Positions 52,386 through 62,019 of a stretch of DNA of 64,000 nt are shown here, piece after piece. Source of the stretch: Indioceanicola profundi (lineage in GTDB: Bacteria; Pseudomonadota; Alphaproteobacteria; Azospirillales; Azospirillaceae); assembly GCF_003568845.1 (NCBI RefSeq), contig NZ_CP030126.1, forward strand, positions 1,515,001-1,579,000, written 5' to 3'. Position 1 is the stretch's first letter, and every line of letters starts with the position of its first letter. A program made the position numbers and the translations under genes. The notes beneath the pieces are model-generated. The model did no database searches. It had not been told where the DNA came from and worked only from the letters and a program-made list of their open reading frames with translations.

Positions 52386-52895
52386 ATGCCAGTCGACCAT
52401 GACCGGCCCTATCCGGACAGTCTGCTGCGCGGCATTCTGGACCGGGTAAGGACCATTGCCCTGGTGGGGGCCAGCGACAATCCGGTGCGCGCCGCCTACT
52501 TCGTGATGAAATAAATGACGGACAAGGGCTACAGCATGCTGCCCGTCAATCCAGGGCTGGCCGGGCGGCAAATCCTGGGCTGGACCGTGTATTCAAGTTT
52601 GAAGGAACTGCCCGAACGGCCTGACATGGTGGATATTTTCCGCAATCCGGAGGCGGCGGGCCAAGTTGCGGTGGAGGCGGCGGAAATGGGCGTGCCGGTA
52701 GTCTGGATGCAGGTCGGCGTCCGCAACGATGCCGCCGCAGCCAGGGCAGAGGAACTCGGTTCCACCGTCATCATGAACCGCTGCCCCAAGATCGAATATG
52801 CCCGCCTGTTCGGCGAGATCGGCCGCCAGGGCATCAATTCCAACATAATCACCACGCGCAAGCGACCGGTGAAACAAGTCAAGAAACTGATCTAA
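52386..52895 (+). pseudogene. CoA-binding (YccU-like) protein gene with in-frame TAA
   Basis: The frame from ATG 52386 codes the first Rossmann strand (VRTIALVGASDNPVRAAYF) and then hits TAA at 52512-52514 (FVMK-stop). In the same frame ATG 52515 continues TDKGYSMLPVNPGLAGRQIL to the end at 52895, including VDIFRNPEAAGQV and ITTRKRPVKQVKK. Relatives read FVMKYLLDKGY-like here, so TAA probably replaced TAT or TAC. The second part could be re-initiated at TAAATG. Either the gene is broken, or two chains are made, or the base is a sequencing error. The family binds CoA through a succinyl-CoA-synthetase-like domain. Confidence 0.85.
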
Positions 52896-52921
52896 GCCCC
52901 TGAAGGGCAGGAGGAAATACC

Positions 52922-54214
52922 ATGTCGGACACGAACCGCAGCTATGGGTTCGAAACCCGCGCCATCCATGCCGGAGCCGCACCGGACCCGGCCACGGGCG
53001 CCCGCGCCACCCCCATCTACCAGACCACCAGCTACGTCTTCGAGGACGTGGAAGAGGCTGCGGCGCTGTTCAATCTTCAGAAGGTCGGCTTCATCTACTC
53101 CCGCCTGACCAACCCTACGGTCAGCGTGTTGGAGGAGCGGCTGGCCAATCTGGAGGGCGGCATCGGGGCGACCTGCACCGCGTCGGGCCATGCGGCCCAG
53201 ATGCTGGCGCTCTTCCCGCTTATGAGCCCAGGGGACGAATTCATTGCTGCCAGAAAGCTTTATGGCGGTTCGTTGAACCAGTTCTCCAACAGCTTCCCGC
53301 GCGCTTTCGGCTGGAACTGCACCTTCGTGGACGGCGACGATCCGGAAAACTTCCGCAAGGCGCTGACCCCGAAGACAAAGGCGATCTTCGTGGAGAGTCT
53401 CGCCAATCCCGGCGGCGTCATCTCCGACCTGGAGGCCATTGCGAAGGTGGCTGACGAGGCCGGCATTCCGCTGATCGTCGACAACACGATGGCGACGCCC
53501 TATCTCTGCCGTCCCATCGAGTACGGGGCCACACTGGTGGTCCATTCCACCACCAAGTTCCTGGCCGGCCACGGCAACTCCGTCGGCGGCGTGGTGGTGG
53601 ACAGCGGCAGGTTCGACTGGCGGAAGGGCGGCAAGTTCCCGGCACTGACGGAGCCGGAGCCCGGTTATCACGGGCTGAACTTTGCCGAGACCTTCGGGAA
53701 CCTGGCCTTCACCATCCACGGCCACGCCATCGGCCTGCGCGACCTCGGGCCCAGTCAGGCCCCGATGAACGCCTTTCTGACCCTGACCGGGATCGAAACC
53801 CTGGTGCTGCGGATGGAGCGGCACTGCCAGAATGCCCAGAAGGTGGCTGAGTTCCTGAAGGGCCACCGGGCGGTGGAATGGGTGAACTATGCCGGCCTGC
53901 CGGATAGCCCCTATCACGCGTTGGCGAAGAAATACCTGCCGAAGGGAGCCGGCGCTGTCTTCACCTTCGGTCTCAAGGGCGGGTACGAGGCAGGCGTCAA
54001 ACTAGTGGAAACGGTAGAGCTGTTCAGCCACCTCGCCAATATCGGCGACACCCGCTCCCTCATCATCCACCCGGCGAGCACGACTCACCGGCAACTGACG
54101 CCGGAGGGACTTGCCGCGGCAGGAGCCACGCCGGACGTGGTGCGCCTGTCCGTCGGGCTGGAGAGCGCGGACGACATCATCGCCGACCTGGACCGGGCGT
54201 TGAACGCTCTCTGA
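52922..54214 (+). CDS. metY: O-acetylhomoserine aminocarboxypropyltransferase (sulfhydrylase)
   Basis: A 430-residue PLP enzyme of the Cys/Met metabolism family: ETRAIHAGAAPDPATGARAT, IYSRLTNPTVSVLEERLANL, and the PLP lysine in VVHSTTKFLAGHGNSVGG. The length and the ANPGGVISDLEAIAKVADEA segment fit the O-acetylhomoserine sulfhydrylase branch, which makes homocysteine from O-acetylhomoserine and sulfide. GGCAGGAGG precedes the ATG at a good distance. No SAM riboswitch fits in the 26-base spacer. Confidence 0.93.
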   Translation: MSDTNRSYGFETRAIHAGAAPDPATGARATPIYQTTSYVFEDVEEAAALFNLQKVGFIYSRLTNPTVSVLEERLANLEGGIGATCTASGHAAQMLALFPLMSPGDEFIAARKLYGGSLNQFSNSFPRAFGWNCTFVDGDDPENFRKALTPKTKAIFVESLANPGGVISDLEAIAKVADEAGIPLIVDNTMATPYLCRPIEYGATLVVHSTTKFLAGHGNSVGGVVVDSGRFDWRKGGKFPALTEPEPGYHGLNFAETFGNLAFTIHGHAIGLRDLGPSQAPMNAFLTLTGIETLVLRMERHCQNAQKVAEFLKGHRAVEWVNYAGLPDSPYHALAKKYLPKGAGAVFTFGLKGGYEAGVKLVETVELFSHLANIGDTRSLIIHPASTTHRQLTPEGLAAAGATPDVVRLSVGLESADDIIADLDRALNAL

Positions 54215-54239
54215 ACCTCTCGATGAGCCGATATGGAAA

Positions 54240-54263
54240 GGGACCCGACCGGGTCCCTATTCC
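54240..54263. terminator. Terminator between metY and response regulator
   Basis: GGGACCC-GACC-GGGTCCC (54240-54257), a perfect 7-bp stem, with GAAA before and TATTCCTT after. It lies between convergent genes. Confidence 0.7.
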
Positions 54264-54271
54264 TTGCTTCC

Positions 54272-54751
54272 TCAATATTCCGCCGCGGTCTGCGCCGGTC
54301 CGGAGACCGCCTGAAGCGCCTGCTGAACGCATTTTTCGACCTGGCGTGCGGTGTAGGGCTTCGGGATGAAGCCGATGGTGCCGCTTGCCTTGGCCTTCGC
54401 CACCGTGCCGGGATCGTTGAAGGCGGTCATCAGCAGTGACGGGATGCCATAGGTGCTGCGGATATGGTGGGCCGCGGCAAGGCCGTCCAACTGCCCCGCA
54501 AGCCGGACATCCATCAGGACCAGATCCGGGTTGTGGCGGGCGGCTGCGGCGATCGCCCCTTCCCCCGTCGCTTCGACCGAGCAGACCTGATAGCCGAGTT
54601 CGGCAAGCAGCGTCTCCAGATGGAGCGCCGTGATCGCCTCATCCTCGACCACGATGAGCCGCCGGGCCGCACCGTCCCTTTGCCCGGCGCCAATGGCACC
54701 GTGGTGACGGGTAAACATGTTGGACGCGGCCGTTCCAGCTCCGTCGCGCAT
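54272..54751 (-). CDS. Single-domain response regulator (receiver only)
   Basis: A 159-residue protein with a short Gly/Ala-rich leader, one receiver domain and no output domain. The acidic cluster VEDEA, the acceptor Asp in LVLMDVRLAGQLDG, Thr in LLMTAFND and Lys in FIPKPY are intact. It resembles the receiver at 44074-44511, so the cell has at least two single-domain receivers that probably act in phosphorelays with distant kinases. ATG 54751 has GAGG five bases upstream; 54766 is an alternative. Confidence 0.85.
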   Translation of the reverse strand: MRDGAGTAASNMFTRHHGAIGAGQRDGAARRLIVVEDEAITALHLETLLAELGYQVCSVEATGEGAIAAAARHNPDLVLMDVRLAGQLDGLAAAHHIRSTYGIPSLLMTAFNDPGTVAKAKASGTIGFIPKPYTARQVEKCVQQALQAVSGPAQTAAEY

Positions 54752-54868
54752 GGGATCCTCATTCAAGAGCCTGCACCAGCGGGTCGCGGGACCGTCTGCG
54801 GCCCGGAAACCTGTCCGGTTACAAACTCGTGAACGTCACTCTTCAAGCGAAGGTTCCAGCCGCCCGGA

Positions 54869-56098
54869 TCAGTCCGCCCCCGCCCCCGTGGCGGCCGGCT
54901 GTATAGCGGAAGCCTGGACCGCCGTACCTTCCCGCGGCAGCAGCAGCGCCGCCGCCCATGCGGTCAGCGCCAGAATTCCCAGCGTAACGAACAACAGGCT
55001 TACATCCGCGGAAAGACCATAGGTAAAGGCGACTAGCTGGACCGCCACCGGCGCGGCTCCGAAGCTGAGGACGAACTTCGCCCCGTAGGCCAATCCGCGA
55101 TACCGCTCCGGCGTGTAGCGTGCCAGCAGCAGGTTCTCCGCCGGGATCTGGAGACCGTTGGTGAAAACCATCGCCGTGGCCAGCAACAGCACGACCGGCC
55201 CGCCGAGCTGCGCGGCCAGCAGCAGCACGGGCGCCTGGATCAGCAGACAGACCACATAGACCCGTCGGATGGACAGCTTGTCGGAAAGCCAGCCGCCAGC
55301 GAACTGTGCGCTGCTGGCCAGCAGATAGACCAGCGTGACCAGCATGCCGATGCCGGCCGTGGTCTCCACCATTCCGGACAGGTCCACCTCGAACCATTTC
55401 GGAAGCACAGTCTGGGTGGCGTTGAAGATCAACCCGGCACAGATCATCGTGACGGACAGCACCAGGAAGGCCCGGACCGCATCGCCTCGCGACGGCGGAG
55501 CCTGCGGCTTCACATCGCCCTTCCGGTCGAACACCACGCCGGCGGCGATCAGGCCGGCCAGGATCAGCCCGATCGCGATAGAGGCCGCACCCGGCGCCAG
55601 GAACGCGAGGTGCCAGCCGCCCCAGGTCGAAAGCGTGCCGGCGATCAGCGCGGCGAGGGCGATGCCGACGCTGCCGAAGATGCCTAGAATGCCGAGCGCC
55701 CGGCCCCTCGCCCGCGCGTTCTTGATCACCCATGACATCCCGACCGGATGGTAGATCGAAGCGCCGAGGCCGAGCACGGCCAGCGCCGCCGCAAGCTGGG
55801 TCGGCGTATCCGCCAGCCCGGCCAGCATCGACCCGGCGCCGGTCAGCAGGAACATCAGGACCATCATGCGCGACTCGGACCAGCGGTCGCCCAGCCATCC
55901 GGCCAAAGGCGCGCCCAGGCCGATCATCAGCGAACCTATGGTCCAGAGCCGGATCAGATCGTCATAGGACATCCCGGCCCACCCATCCTCCAGCACCAGG
56001 ACGACGGTGAGGTACAGAGCAGCCAGAATATGCATGGTGGCATGGCCGAGGCAGGAGAATGCCACGGACAGCATGCCGGAGCGGTCTTCGCGGGTCAT
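54869..56098 (-). CDS. MFS transporter
   Basis: A 409-residue carrier with twelve predicted membrane helices. The TM2-3 loop motif is GWLGDRWSESRMM; helix 4-5 contains GASIYHPVGMSWVIKNARAR, as in small MFS carriers of the FSR/nitrate-sugar group. The substrate is unknown. ATG 56098 overlaps the cutA stop by four bases, so the pair is translated together. GGGAGGAG lies upstream. Confidence 0.87.
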   Translation of the reverse strand: MTREDRSGMLSVAFSCLGHATMHILAALYLTVVLVLEDGWAGMSYDDLIRLWTIGSLMIGLGAPLAGWLGDRWSESRMMVLMFLLTGAGSMLAGLADTPTQLAAALAVLGLGASIYHPVGMSWVIKNARARGRALGILGIFGSVGIALAALIAGTLSTWGGWHLAFLAPGAASIAIGLILAGLIAAGVVFDRKGDVKPQAPPSRGDAVRAFLVLSVTMICAGLIFNATQTVLPKWFEVDLSGMVETTAGIGMLVTLVYLLASSAQFAGGWLSDKLSIRRVYVVCLLIQAPVLLLAAQLGGPVVLLLATAMVFTNGLQIPAENLLLARYTPERYRGLAYGAKFVLSFGAAPVAVQLVAFTYGLSADVSLLFVTLGILALTAWAAALLLPREGTAVQASAIQPAATGAGAD

Positions 56099-56451
56099 GC
56101 CGGGTCTCCTCCCGTAACCGCTGCCGGCGCACTCTCCCGGACCAGCCAGTCCAGATAGGGCGCATCGCCCCGGCCAAGCGGCAGTTCCACGATACAGGGC
56201 GTCTCGTAGCTGTGCAGGTCGCGGACACGGGCAGCCAGGACGTCGAAGCGGTCGGTGCGGGTCTTGGCGATCATGACGCTTTCCCGCCCATCCTCGACCT
56301 GTCCCTGCCAACGATAGATGGAGATCATCTCCGGCAGGATGTTGACGCAGGCCGCAAGCCCCTCATCGACCAGAACCCGTCCAATGCGCTGCGCCTCTTC
56401 CGGCGAGCCCGCGGTCATGTAGACGAAGATCACGCTGCTGTCGGTCGGCAT
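56095..56451 (-). CDS. cutA: CutA divalent-cation tolerance protein
   Basis: A 118-residue CutA1 trimer-forming protein: VIFVYMTAGSPEEAQRIGRV, LVDEGLAACVNILPEMISIY and the C-terminal YETPCIVELPLGRGDAPYLD. It is linked to copper and other metal tolerance in E. coli, but the mechanism is unsettled. It is the first gene of the cutA-MFS pair. Confidence 0.93.
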   Translation of the reverse strand: MPTDSSVIFVYMTAGSPEEAQRIGRVLVDEGLAACVNILPEMISIYRWQGQVEDGRESVMIAKTRTDRFDVLAARVRDLHSYETPCIVELPLGRGDAPYLDWLVRESAPAAVTGGDPA

Positions 56452-56573
56452 CGCGGAGACCCGGAGGCGGGGAAAGCAGAACCTTATCGCATCGTAACGC
56501 CGCCGTCATTCAGCCGGCACGCAAGCGCCGCAAGCGCTGTTGGAAGAATTTGCGAAATCCTGTTTTTGGGGCG

Positions 56574-56602
56574 TTGCATTTGGAAACCGGGCTGGCTATT
56601 GT
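56574..56602 (+). promoter_or_regulatory. Sigma-70-type promoter of tRNA-Pro
   Basis: TTGCAT (56574-56579), 17-base spacer, TATTGT (56597-56602). The expected start is near 56609, 43 bases before the tRNA. Confidence 0.65.
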
Positions 56603-56651
56603 CCGCGCCCGGACCGCAGCAGGGCCCCCAGCCCCGCGGTCCAGGAGAGGT

Positions 56652-56728
<77 letters not shown>

Positions 56729-56826
56729 TTCCTCTCCAAAGCTTCCATAGATAAGCGCATAGGGCCTTCCGGCCCGCTGGTGCGGTGTGAGCAGCCCTTG
56801 GCTGCAATTGCTGTCCGCCCGTCCGA

Positions 56827-57363
56827 TCAGCTACGCAGCAACCGCGAAATCGCCTGGAGTTCCGCCAGAATCCCTTCCAGTTCGCGGCGTTTGTCAGCGG
56901 GTAGAGCACTGCCGGACCCCGCTTCGGGAATTTCTGCTGCGGGATCGGACGAAAGTGGCGCAGCATCAGCGCCGGTGATGTCGGACAGTGCAGACGAAGC
57001 ATCGGCGGCTTCCTGAGCGGTCAGCTCGGCATGCTCCGACTCGTCTTCATCAGGGCTGGCATCATTCGCGGAAAGCGCCGATGCGCCGCGACTCTCCTTC
57101 AGGAGACGCTGCACGCCCTTGATCGTGTAGCCTTCCTTGTAGAGAAGCACCTGGATGCGGCGCAGCAGCTCGACATCGTCCGGGCGGTAGTAGCGCCGGC
57201 CGCCGCCGCGCTTCAGCGGCTTGATTTGCGGAAACTTGCTTTCCCAGAAGCGGAGCACATGCTGCGGCACGTCCAGGTCGGCCGATACTTCGCTGATGGT
57301 GCGAAAAGCGGTGGCGGATTTTCCGCTTCTAGACCGCGTTTCTGTATCCGCAGCATCAGCCAT
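56827..57363 (-). CDS. MerR-family transcriptional regulator
   Basis: A 178-residue protein with a MerR-type winged helix ([40 protein letters not shown]) and an acidic, low-complexity middle ending in a short helix ([17 protein letters not shown]). It has no metal-binding cysteines, so it is the metal-independent type found next to ihfA in many alphaproteobacteria. It follows ihfA by seven bases and is probably cotranscribed with it. Its targets are unknown. Confidence 0.9.
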   Translation of the reverse strand: MADAADTETRSRSGKSATAFRTISEVSADLDVPQHVLRFWESKFPQIKPLKRGGGRRYYRPDDVELLRRIQVLLYKEGYTIKGVQRLLKESRGASALSANDASPDEDESEHAELTAQEAADASSALSDITGADAAPLSSDPAAEIPEAGSGSALPADKRRELEGILAELQAISRLLRS

Positions 57364-57370
57364 ACCCGGC

Positions 57371-57691
57371 TCAGCCCGTCAGAGCGGCGTCGGCACCGGC
57401 CAGCCGCTGGTTGATACGGTCCTTCAGCACATGGGAGGCGCGGAAGACCAGCACCCGGCGGGGCAGGATCGGCACCTCCTCCCCCGTCTTGGGATTGCGG
57501 CCCACGCGCTGTCCCTTGGAGCGAACGGCAAAGCTGCCGAAGGAGGAAATCTTGACCATGTCGCCGCGCGCCAGCGCCTCGACGATCTCATCCAGAACGC
57601 TCTCGACCAGATCTGCCGACTCGTTTCGCGATAGGCCCACCTCCTGGTAGACCGCTTCGCTAAGCTGTGCGCGTGTAACGGTATTGCTCAT
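57371..57691 (-). CDS. ihfA: Integration host factor alpha subunit
   Basis: A 106-residue HU/IHF-fold protein: [40 protein letters not shown], and the DNA-inserting Pro in [13 protein letters not shown]. It bends DNA and supports sigma-54 promoters such as the three flagellar ones in this window. ATG 57691 is chosen because the 38-residue upstream extension is not IHF-like. It lies between fabH and merR. Confidence 0.94.
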   Translation of the reverse strand: MSNTVTRAQLSEAVYQEVGLSRNESADLVESVLDEIVEALARGDMVKISSFGSFAVRSKGQRVGRNPKTGEEVPILPRRVLVFRASHVLKDRINQRLAGADAALTG

Positions 57692-57808
57692 GGCGCATTC
57701 CCCCCGGATAGCTCCCAGGGGAAAACCGTACTTTGACGGGATAAGCCCGTCAATCCAAAGAGTTGCGGGTGATTCTTGATGCAGGTGCGAAATAAGGTGC
57801 AGCACCCG

Positions 57809-58786
57809 TCACCAACGGACGAGTGCGGCCCCCCAGGTGAAGCCGCCGCCCATGGCTTCCATCAGCACCAGATTGCCGCGCTGGATGCGCCCATCATGCA
57901 CCGCCTCGCACAGCGCCAGAGGAATTGAGGCGGCCGAGGTGTTGCCATGATGGTCCACGGTCAGCACTACGCGCGAGGGGTCAAGCTTCAGCTTGCGGCC
58001 GGTGCTGTCGATGATGCGCTTGTTGGCTTGGTGCGGAACCAGCCAGTCGATGGCGGCGGAGGTGAGTCCGTTGGCCTCCAGAGCTTCTTCAACCACGCTC
58101 GCCAGATTGACGACAGCGTGCTTGAAGACCTCCTGCCCCCGCATACGCAGATGGCCGACGGTCTGCGTGCTGGACGGCCCGCCATCGACATAGAGCATGT
58201 CATGGTGGCGGCCATCGGTGTGCAGGTGGGTGGAAAGGATTCCGCGCCGGTCCGTCCCGGCGATTCCCTCTTCAGCCCGCAGCACCACAGCGCCGGCGCC
58301 ATCGCCGAACAGTACGCAGGTGGTGCGGTCGGTCCAGTCCAGGATGCGGGAGAAGGTCTCCGCCCCGATCACCAGGGCGGTCTTCACCTGCCCGGCCTTG
58401 ATGAAGTTGTCGGCCGTCGCCAGGGCGAACACGAAGCCGGAGCAGACCGCCTGCACGTCGAAGGCGATGCCGCTGGTGATGCCCAGCTTGGCCTGAACCT
58501 TGGAAGCTGTGGCCGGAAAGGTGTTGTCGGGAGTGGCCGTGGCCACCACGATCAGGTCGACCTCCTGCGCCGAAACGCCGGCATGGGCCAGGGCGCGTTC
58601 GGCGGCCTTCACCGCCAGGTCGGAGGTGAACTCCCCCTCGGCAGCGATGTGGCGGGAACGGATGCCCGTCCGCTCGACGATCCACTCATCCGTGGTATCG
58701 ACGATCTTCTCCAGGTCGTGGTTGGTCATGACGCGCTCGGGAACGTACGCGCCACACCCCAGAATAACGGATCTGCGGGTCATCAC
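57809..58786 (-). CDS. fabH: Beta-ketoacyl-ACP synthase III
   Basis: A 325-residue KAS III. The catalytic triad is seen as Cys in [11 protein letters not shown], His in [11 protein letters not shown] and Asn in [12 protein letters not shown]. It starts fatty-acid synthesis by condensing acetyl-CoA with malonyl-ACP. Overlaps plsX by four bases (ATGA), the conserved plsX-fabH pair. Confidence 0.97.
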   Translation of the reverse strand: MMTRRSVILGCGAYVPERVMTNHDLEKIVDTTDEWIVERTGIRSRHIAAEGEFTSDLAVKAAERALAHAGVSAQEVDLIVVATATPDNTFPATASKVQAKLGITSGIAFDVQAVCSGFVFALATADNFIKAGQVKTALVIGAETFSRILDWTDRTTCVLFGDGAGAVVLRAEEGIAGTDRRGILSTHLHTDGRHHDMLYVDGGPSSTQTVGHLRMRGQEVFKHAVVNLASVVEEALEANGLTSAAIDWLVPHQANKRIIDSTGRKLKLDPSRVVLTVDHHGNTSAASIPLALCEAVHDGRIQRGNLVLMEAMGGGFTWGAALVRW

Positions 58787-59838
58787 AGGGCTGCTGCAGT
58801 GGAGGAATCATTACCTGACAGGGACGCCTGGAGCTTGGCCAGCTCGTCCCGGATTTTCTCGTTGAACCCGTGGTTCACGAGATCCACCGCGACCGTCACG
58901 GCGTTGGCGAAGCCAATGGCGTCCGTGCCGCCGTGGCTTTTGACGCAGACGCCGCGCAGGCCCAGGAACATGGCCCCGTTATAGCGCCGCGGATCGGCCC
59001 GCATCTTCAGTTTCTGGAAGGCGCCGCGCGCCAACAGATATCCCAGCTTCGCCATCAGCGAAGAGGAGAAGGTCTGGCGCAGGAACTCGGCATAGAGCTT
59101 GGCAGTCCCCTCGGCTGTCTTCAGAGCGACGTTCCCGGTGAAGCCGTCGGTGACGACGACATCCACCGTGCCGGCGCCGATGTCGTTGCCTTCGATGAAG
59201 CCATGGAAGCTCTTGGCCAGCGGAGTCTGCCGGAGGGCGGCGGCGGCCTGCCGGATGGCCTCATGGCCCTTCTGCTCCTCCGACCCGACATTCAGCAGGC
59301 CGATGGTCGGCTCCAGCAGGCCCAGCACGGTGCGGGAGAAGACGGTGCCCATCACGGCGAACTGGACCAGATTGTCCGCGTCGCATTCCAGGTTCGCCCC
59401 AAGGTCCAGCATCACGCTCTCGCCGCGCTGGGTGGGGAAGAAGCTGGCGATGGCCGGCCGGTCGATGCCCGGCAGGGTCTTCAGCACGAACTTGGCCATG
59501 GCCATGAGCGCGCCGGTATTGCCGGCGGAAACCACGCAAGCGGCATCGCCTGCCGCCACCGCATCGATGGCCAGCCGCATGCTGGACTGCCGCCCCGTCC
59601 GCAGGGCTGCGGAGGGCTTCGCATCCATGCCGACGACGTCCGGAGCGTGCCGGACTTCGGAAATGGACTTCAGCGCCGGATACCTGTCGAGCAACGCACG
59701 GACGCGCTGCTCATCGCCGACGAAGAGATAGTCGACGTTGGGGCAGCGCTCGCGTGCGATATCGGCACCCGCCACGACCATGTCTGGCGCATGGTCGCCA
59801 CCCATCGCATCCAGGGCGATGCGGAGACGCGTGCTCAA
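58783..59838 (-). CDS. plsX: Phosphate acyltransferase PlsX
   Basis: A 351-residue enzyme that makes acyl phosphate from acyl-ACP for phospholipid synthesis: [20 protein letters not shown] at the start, [18 protein letters not shown] and [20 protein letters not shown]. It is coupled to fabH and 29 bases after rpmF. Confidence 0.97.
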   Translation of the reverse strand: MSTRLRIALDAMGGDHAPDMVVAGADIARERCPNVDYLFVGDEQRVRALLDRYPALKSISEVRHAPDVVGMDAKPSAALRTGRQSSMRLAIDAVAAGDAACVVSAGNTGALMAMAKFVLKTLPGIDRPAIASFFPTQRGESVMLDLGANLECDADNLVQFAVMGTVFSRTVLGLLEPTIGLLNVGSEEQKGHEAIRQAAAALRQTPLAKSFHGFIEGNDIGAGTVDVVVTDGFTGNVALKTAEGTAKLYAEFLRQTFSSSLMAKLGYLLARGAFQKLKMRADPRRYNGAMFLGLRGVCVKSHGGTDAIGFANAVTVAVDLVNHGFNEKIRDELAKLQASLSGNDSSTAAAL

Positions 59839-59867
59839 CGGTGCCGTCCTTTCCGTCCGCCCTATGA

Positions 59868-60050
59868 TCAGGCAGCGGTGCTCTGGACAACCTCACGGCC
59901 GTCATAGTGACCGCAGGAGCCGCAGACATGGTGCGGCTGCTTCAGCTCACCGCAGTTGTTGCACTCCGCATAGGAGGAGCCGGTCAGCGCGTGATGCGAA
60001 CGGCGCATGTTGCGGCGCGACTTGGAGGTCTTCTTCTTGGGAACAGCCAT
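59868..60050 (-). CDS. rpmF: 50S ribosomal protein L32
   Basis: A 60-residue L32 with four zinc-binding cysteines ([17 protein letters not shown]) and the usual [20 protein letters not shown] start. This is the zinc-dependent form. Part of the DUF177-rpmF-plsX-fabH series. Confidence 0.97.
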   Translation of the reverse strand: MAVPKKKTSKSRRNMRRSHHALTGSSYAECNNCGELKQPHHVCGSCGHYDGREVVQSTAA

Positions 60051-60151
60051 CGTGGTAAACTCGCAATGTTTAAGGCGGCCCCGAAGGGCCGCCCGGACAG
60101 GAGCGCTTGAATACTGGAAAAGCCCAGCGCTCGCAAGCGTGAATGCCGTAT

Positions 60152-60721
60152 TTAGGTCGGGCGCTTCAGCGATGCAAGCTTTGCAAAAGGGTTGGGCCTC
60201 TCCGGTTCGCGGGCATCCTCCTCATAAGGATCGTCGATCTCCTCGAAGGAGACGCCGGGCTTGCGCGGATAAGGGTCGAGAGCCAGGGAGAGGTGCTGGG
60301 CGGCCAACTCGCCGATATCGATGGAGCCATTGTCCATCGCCTCGGGAATATCCGATTCCGTCCCGCCGGAGAAGGTGACCTCGACCTCCTCATCCTCCTC
60401 GTCGGGCACCAGATGGTCGGGCGCGAACAGCGCCTCGAAGCTGTCGTTCACATGGGCCGGAACGGGCTCCAGAGTCACGACGCAGCTCTGCACCACATCG
60501 GCCTCGATCTCGCCGGTCACCCGGACATACTCGCCGCGCACCCGGCGCAGCTTCACGCGCGCCGTCAGCTTGTCAATGGAGACAAGATCCAGCCGGCGGG
60601 CCAGGGCCGCCCGCTCCTGCGCGTCGGCCACGATCTCCTGTCCAGTGCCGCTGGTCGATACCGTGTCGGCAATGATCCGGCGGGAGAATTCAGGCGCCGG
60701 CGCCCGCATTTCATGTTTCAT
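60152..60721 (-). CDS. yceD: DUF177 (YceD-type) protein
   Basis: A 189-residue acidic protein: [40 protein letters not shown] and the conserved end [33 protein letters not shown]177 proteins accompany rpmF in most bacteria and have been linked to 23S rRNA processing in plants and bacteria. Adjacent to the bc1-chaperone gene (3 bases). Confidence 0.92.
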   Translation of the reverse strand: MKHEMRAPAPEFSRRIIADTVSTSGTGQEIVADAQERAALARRLDLVSIDKLTARVKLRRVRGEYVRVTGEIEADVVQSCVVTLEPVPAHVNDSFEALFAPDHLVPDEEDEEVEVTFSGGTESDIPEAMDNGSIDIGELAAQHLSLALDPYPRKPGVSFEEIDDPYEEDAREPERPNPFAKLASLKRPT

Positions 60722-60724
60722 CTC

Positions 60725-61276
60725 TCACTCCTCCCAGGCTTGGGGGGCGGGACCGAAAGTCACGCGCCCCTTCAACAGCCCGTCCGCGGGTTCGGCATCC
60801 AGTGCCGCAGCCTCCCGCCTCACATACTCGACCATGGCGGCCACATGACGAGGTTCCGGCAGGGTGGAGCCGAAGAGATTGCGGTCCAGCGCTGCTTCCA
60901 ACGCCCCTTGGGCCGCACCAGGCGACACCCCGTCCTCATAAGCCTTCACCCGCCCGTAGAAATGGGTGGCCAGCTCCTTGACCTTGTCGCCCACCTTCAG
61001 GTCGCTTACCCCGGCCTCCCGCAGGTTCAGGTCCAGGTCCGCGAACATGAAGTCGAAGAGCGCCTGGTTGAACTCCGCCGCCCCTCGCCCTTCCCGGGAC
61101 AGCCGCCGCATGACCAGCCAGGCATGCAGAGCGATCAGTTCGAACCTGCCTTCGATGGTGTCCGGTACGCCGACGCCTGTGAAAAAGGACTCGCTGCGTG
61201 CCTGTGCCACGATGCGGCCATAGAGTTCGGCAACGGTGCGCTGGTTTGATGAGCGCCGGAACAGTCGGTTCAGCAC
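60725..61276 (-). CDS. Ubiquinol-cytochrome c chaperone (CBP3/UQCC1 family)
   Basis: A 183-residue protein: FELIALHAWLVMRRLSREGR, FNQALFDFMFADLDLNLREA, GDKVKELATHFYGRVKAYED. The family helps assemble the bc1 complex in mitochondria and alphaproteobacteria. The best start is GTG 61276 (VLNRLFRRSSNQRTVAELYG); the longer TTG frame adds unrelated sequence. It is divergent from bamE. Confidence 0.87.
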   Translation of the reverse strand: MLNRLFRRSSNQRTVAELYGRIVAQARSESFFTGVGVPDTIEGRFELIALHAWLVMRRLSREGRGAAEFNQALFDFMFADLDLNLREAGVSDLKVGDKVKELATHFYGRVKAYEDGVSPGAAQGALEAALDRNLFGSTLPEPRHVAAMVEYVRREAAALDAEPADGLLKGRVTFGPAPQAWEE

Positions 61277-61491
61277 GGGTCGCGATCCAGGTGGTTGCCG
61301 GGGTGGGCAGTCGTTGACAGGCAGTGGACCCCGGTGCAATGTCACGGCCCAGATGGGGGCCGGGTCCGCCCCCGTCAAGCGTGCCGACCTTGGGACGTCG
61401 GGGATCGGACGTCAAGACCGGCGCGGTCCCGGCAGATTGCCGGCCCAAGGCGCAGGACAACCCTACAGCAACCAGAGCTTCGCGACCGTTC

Positions 61492-61941
61492 ATGCCGAAA
61501 TTCACCGCCCCGCTGCTCGCGACCGGCCTGCTTGCCATCGCCCTTGCCGGCTGCTCGCCCATCCAGGCCACGCGCGGCAACATCGCCACCGACCAGAGAC
61601 TGGCCCAGATCGAACCCGGCGTGACCTCCCGCGTGCAGGTCCAGTACGCGCTCGGCACGCCGACCGCGACGGGCACAGTGGACGACAAGACCTGGTACTA
61701 TATCGGCTTCCGGACGGCGCAGACCGCCTTCTTCGAGCCGGAGATCACCAGCCAGCGCATCGTCAAGGTGCGCTTCAACGATGAAGGCATCGTCGAGACG
61801 GTGGAGGAGATCGACGGCAGCCAGGCGCGCCATGTCGATCCCGTGGACCGCTCCACCCCCACCGCCGGCCGTGAGGTCACCTTCGTGGAGCAGTTGCTGG
61901 GCAATGTGAACCGCTCCAGCAAGAAAAAGGAAGAGAAGTAG
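61492..61941 (+). CDS. bamE: Outer-membrane assembly lipoprotein BamE
   Basis: A 149-residue lipoprotein. Lipobox LAGC at about residue 20, then the SmpA/OmlA domain (LAQIEPGVTSRVQVQYALGT, DDKTWYYIGFRTAQTAFFEP, RIVKVRFNDEGIVETVEEID) and a charged tail. It stabilises the BamA-BamD complex. A long terminator hairpin follows at 61966. BamB of the same complex is coded at 21152. Confidence 0.93.
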   Translation: MPKFTAPLLATGLLAIALAGCSPIQATRGNIATDQRLAQIEPGVTSRVQVQYALGTPTATGTVDDKTWYYIGFRTAQTAFFEPEITSQRIVKVRFNDEGIVETVEEIDGSQARHVDPVDRSTPTAGREVTFVEQLLGNVNRSSKKKEEK

Positions 61942-61965
61942 GTATCTTCCGTCCTGGATGAAATT

Positions 61966-62006
61966 CGAAGGCCCCGGAGCGCGCCGCTCCGGGGCCTTCG
62001 TCATTT
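61966..62006. terminator. Terminator between bamE and hppA
   Basis: CGAAGGCCCCGGAGC (61966-61980) and GCTCCGGGGCCTTCG (61986-62000) form a perfect 15-bp stem, loop GCGCC, followed by TCATTT. It lies between convergent genes. Confidence 0.85.
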
Positions 62007-62019
62007 CCGGCTCTCCCGC

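Noticed and set aside
52896-52921. SAM riboswitch upstream of metY
   Set aside because: Only 26 bases separate metY from the preceding frame; no room for a SAM-I or SAM-II aptamer.
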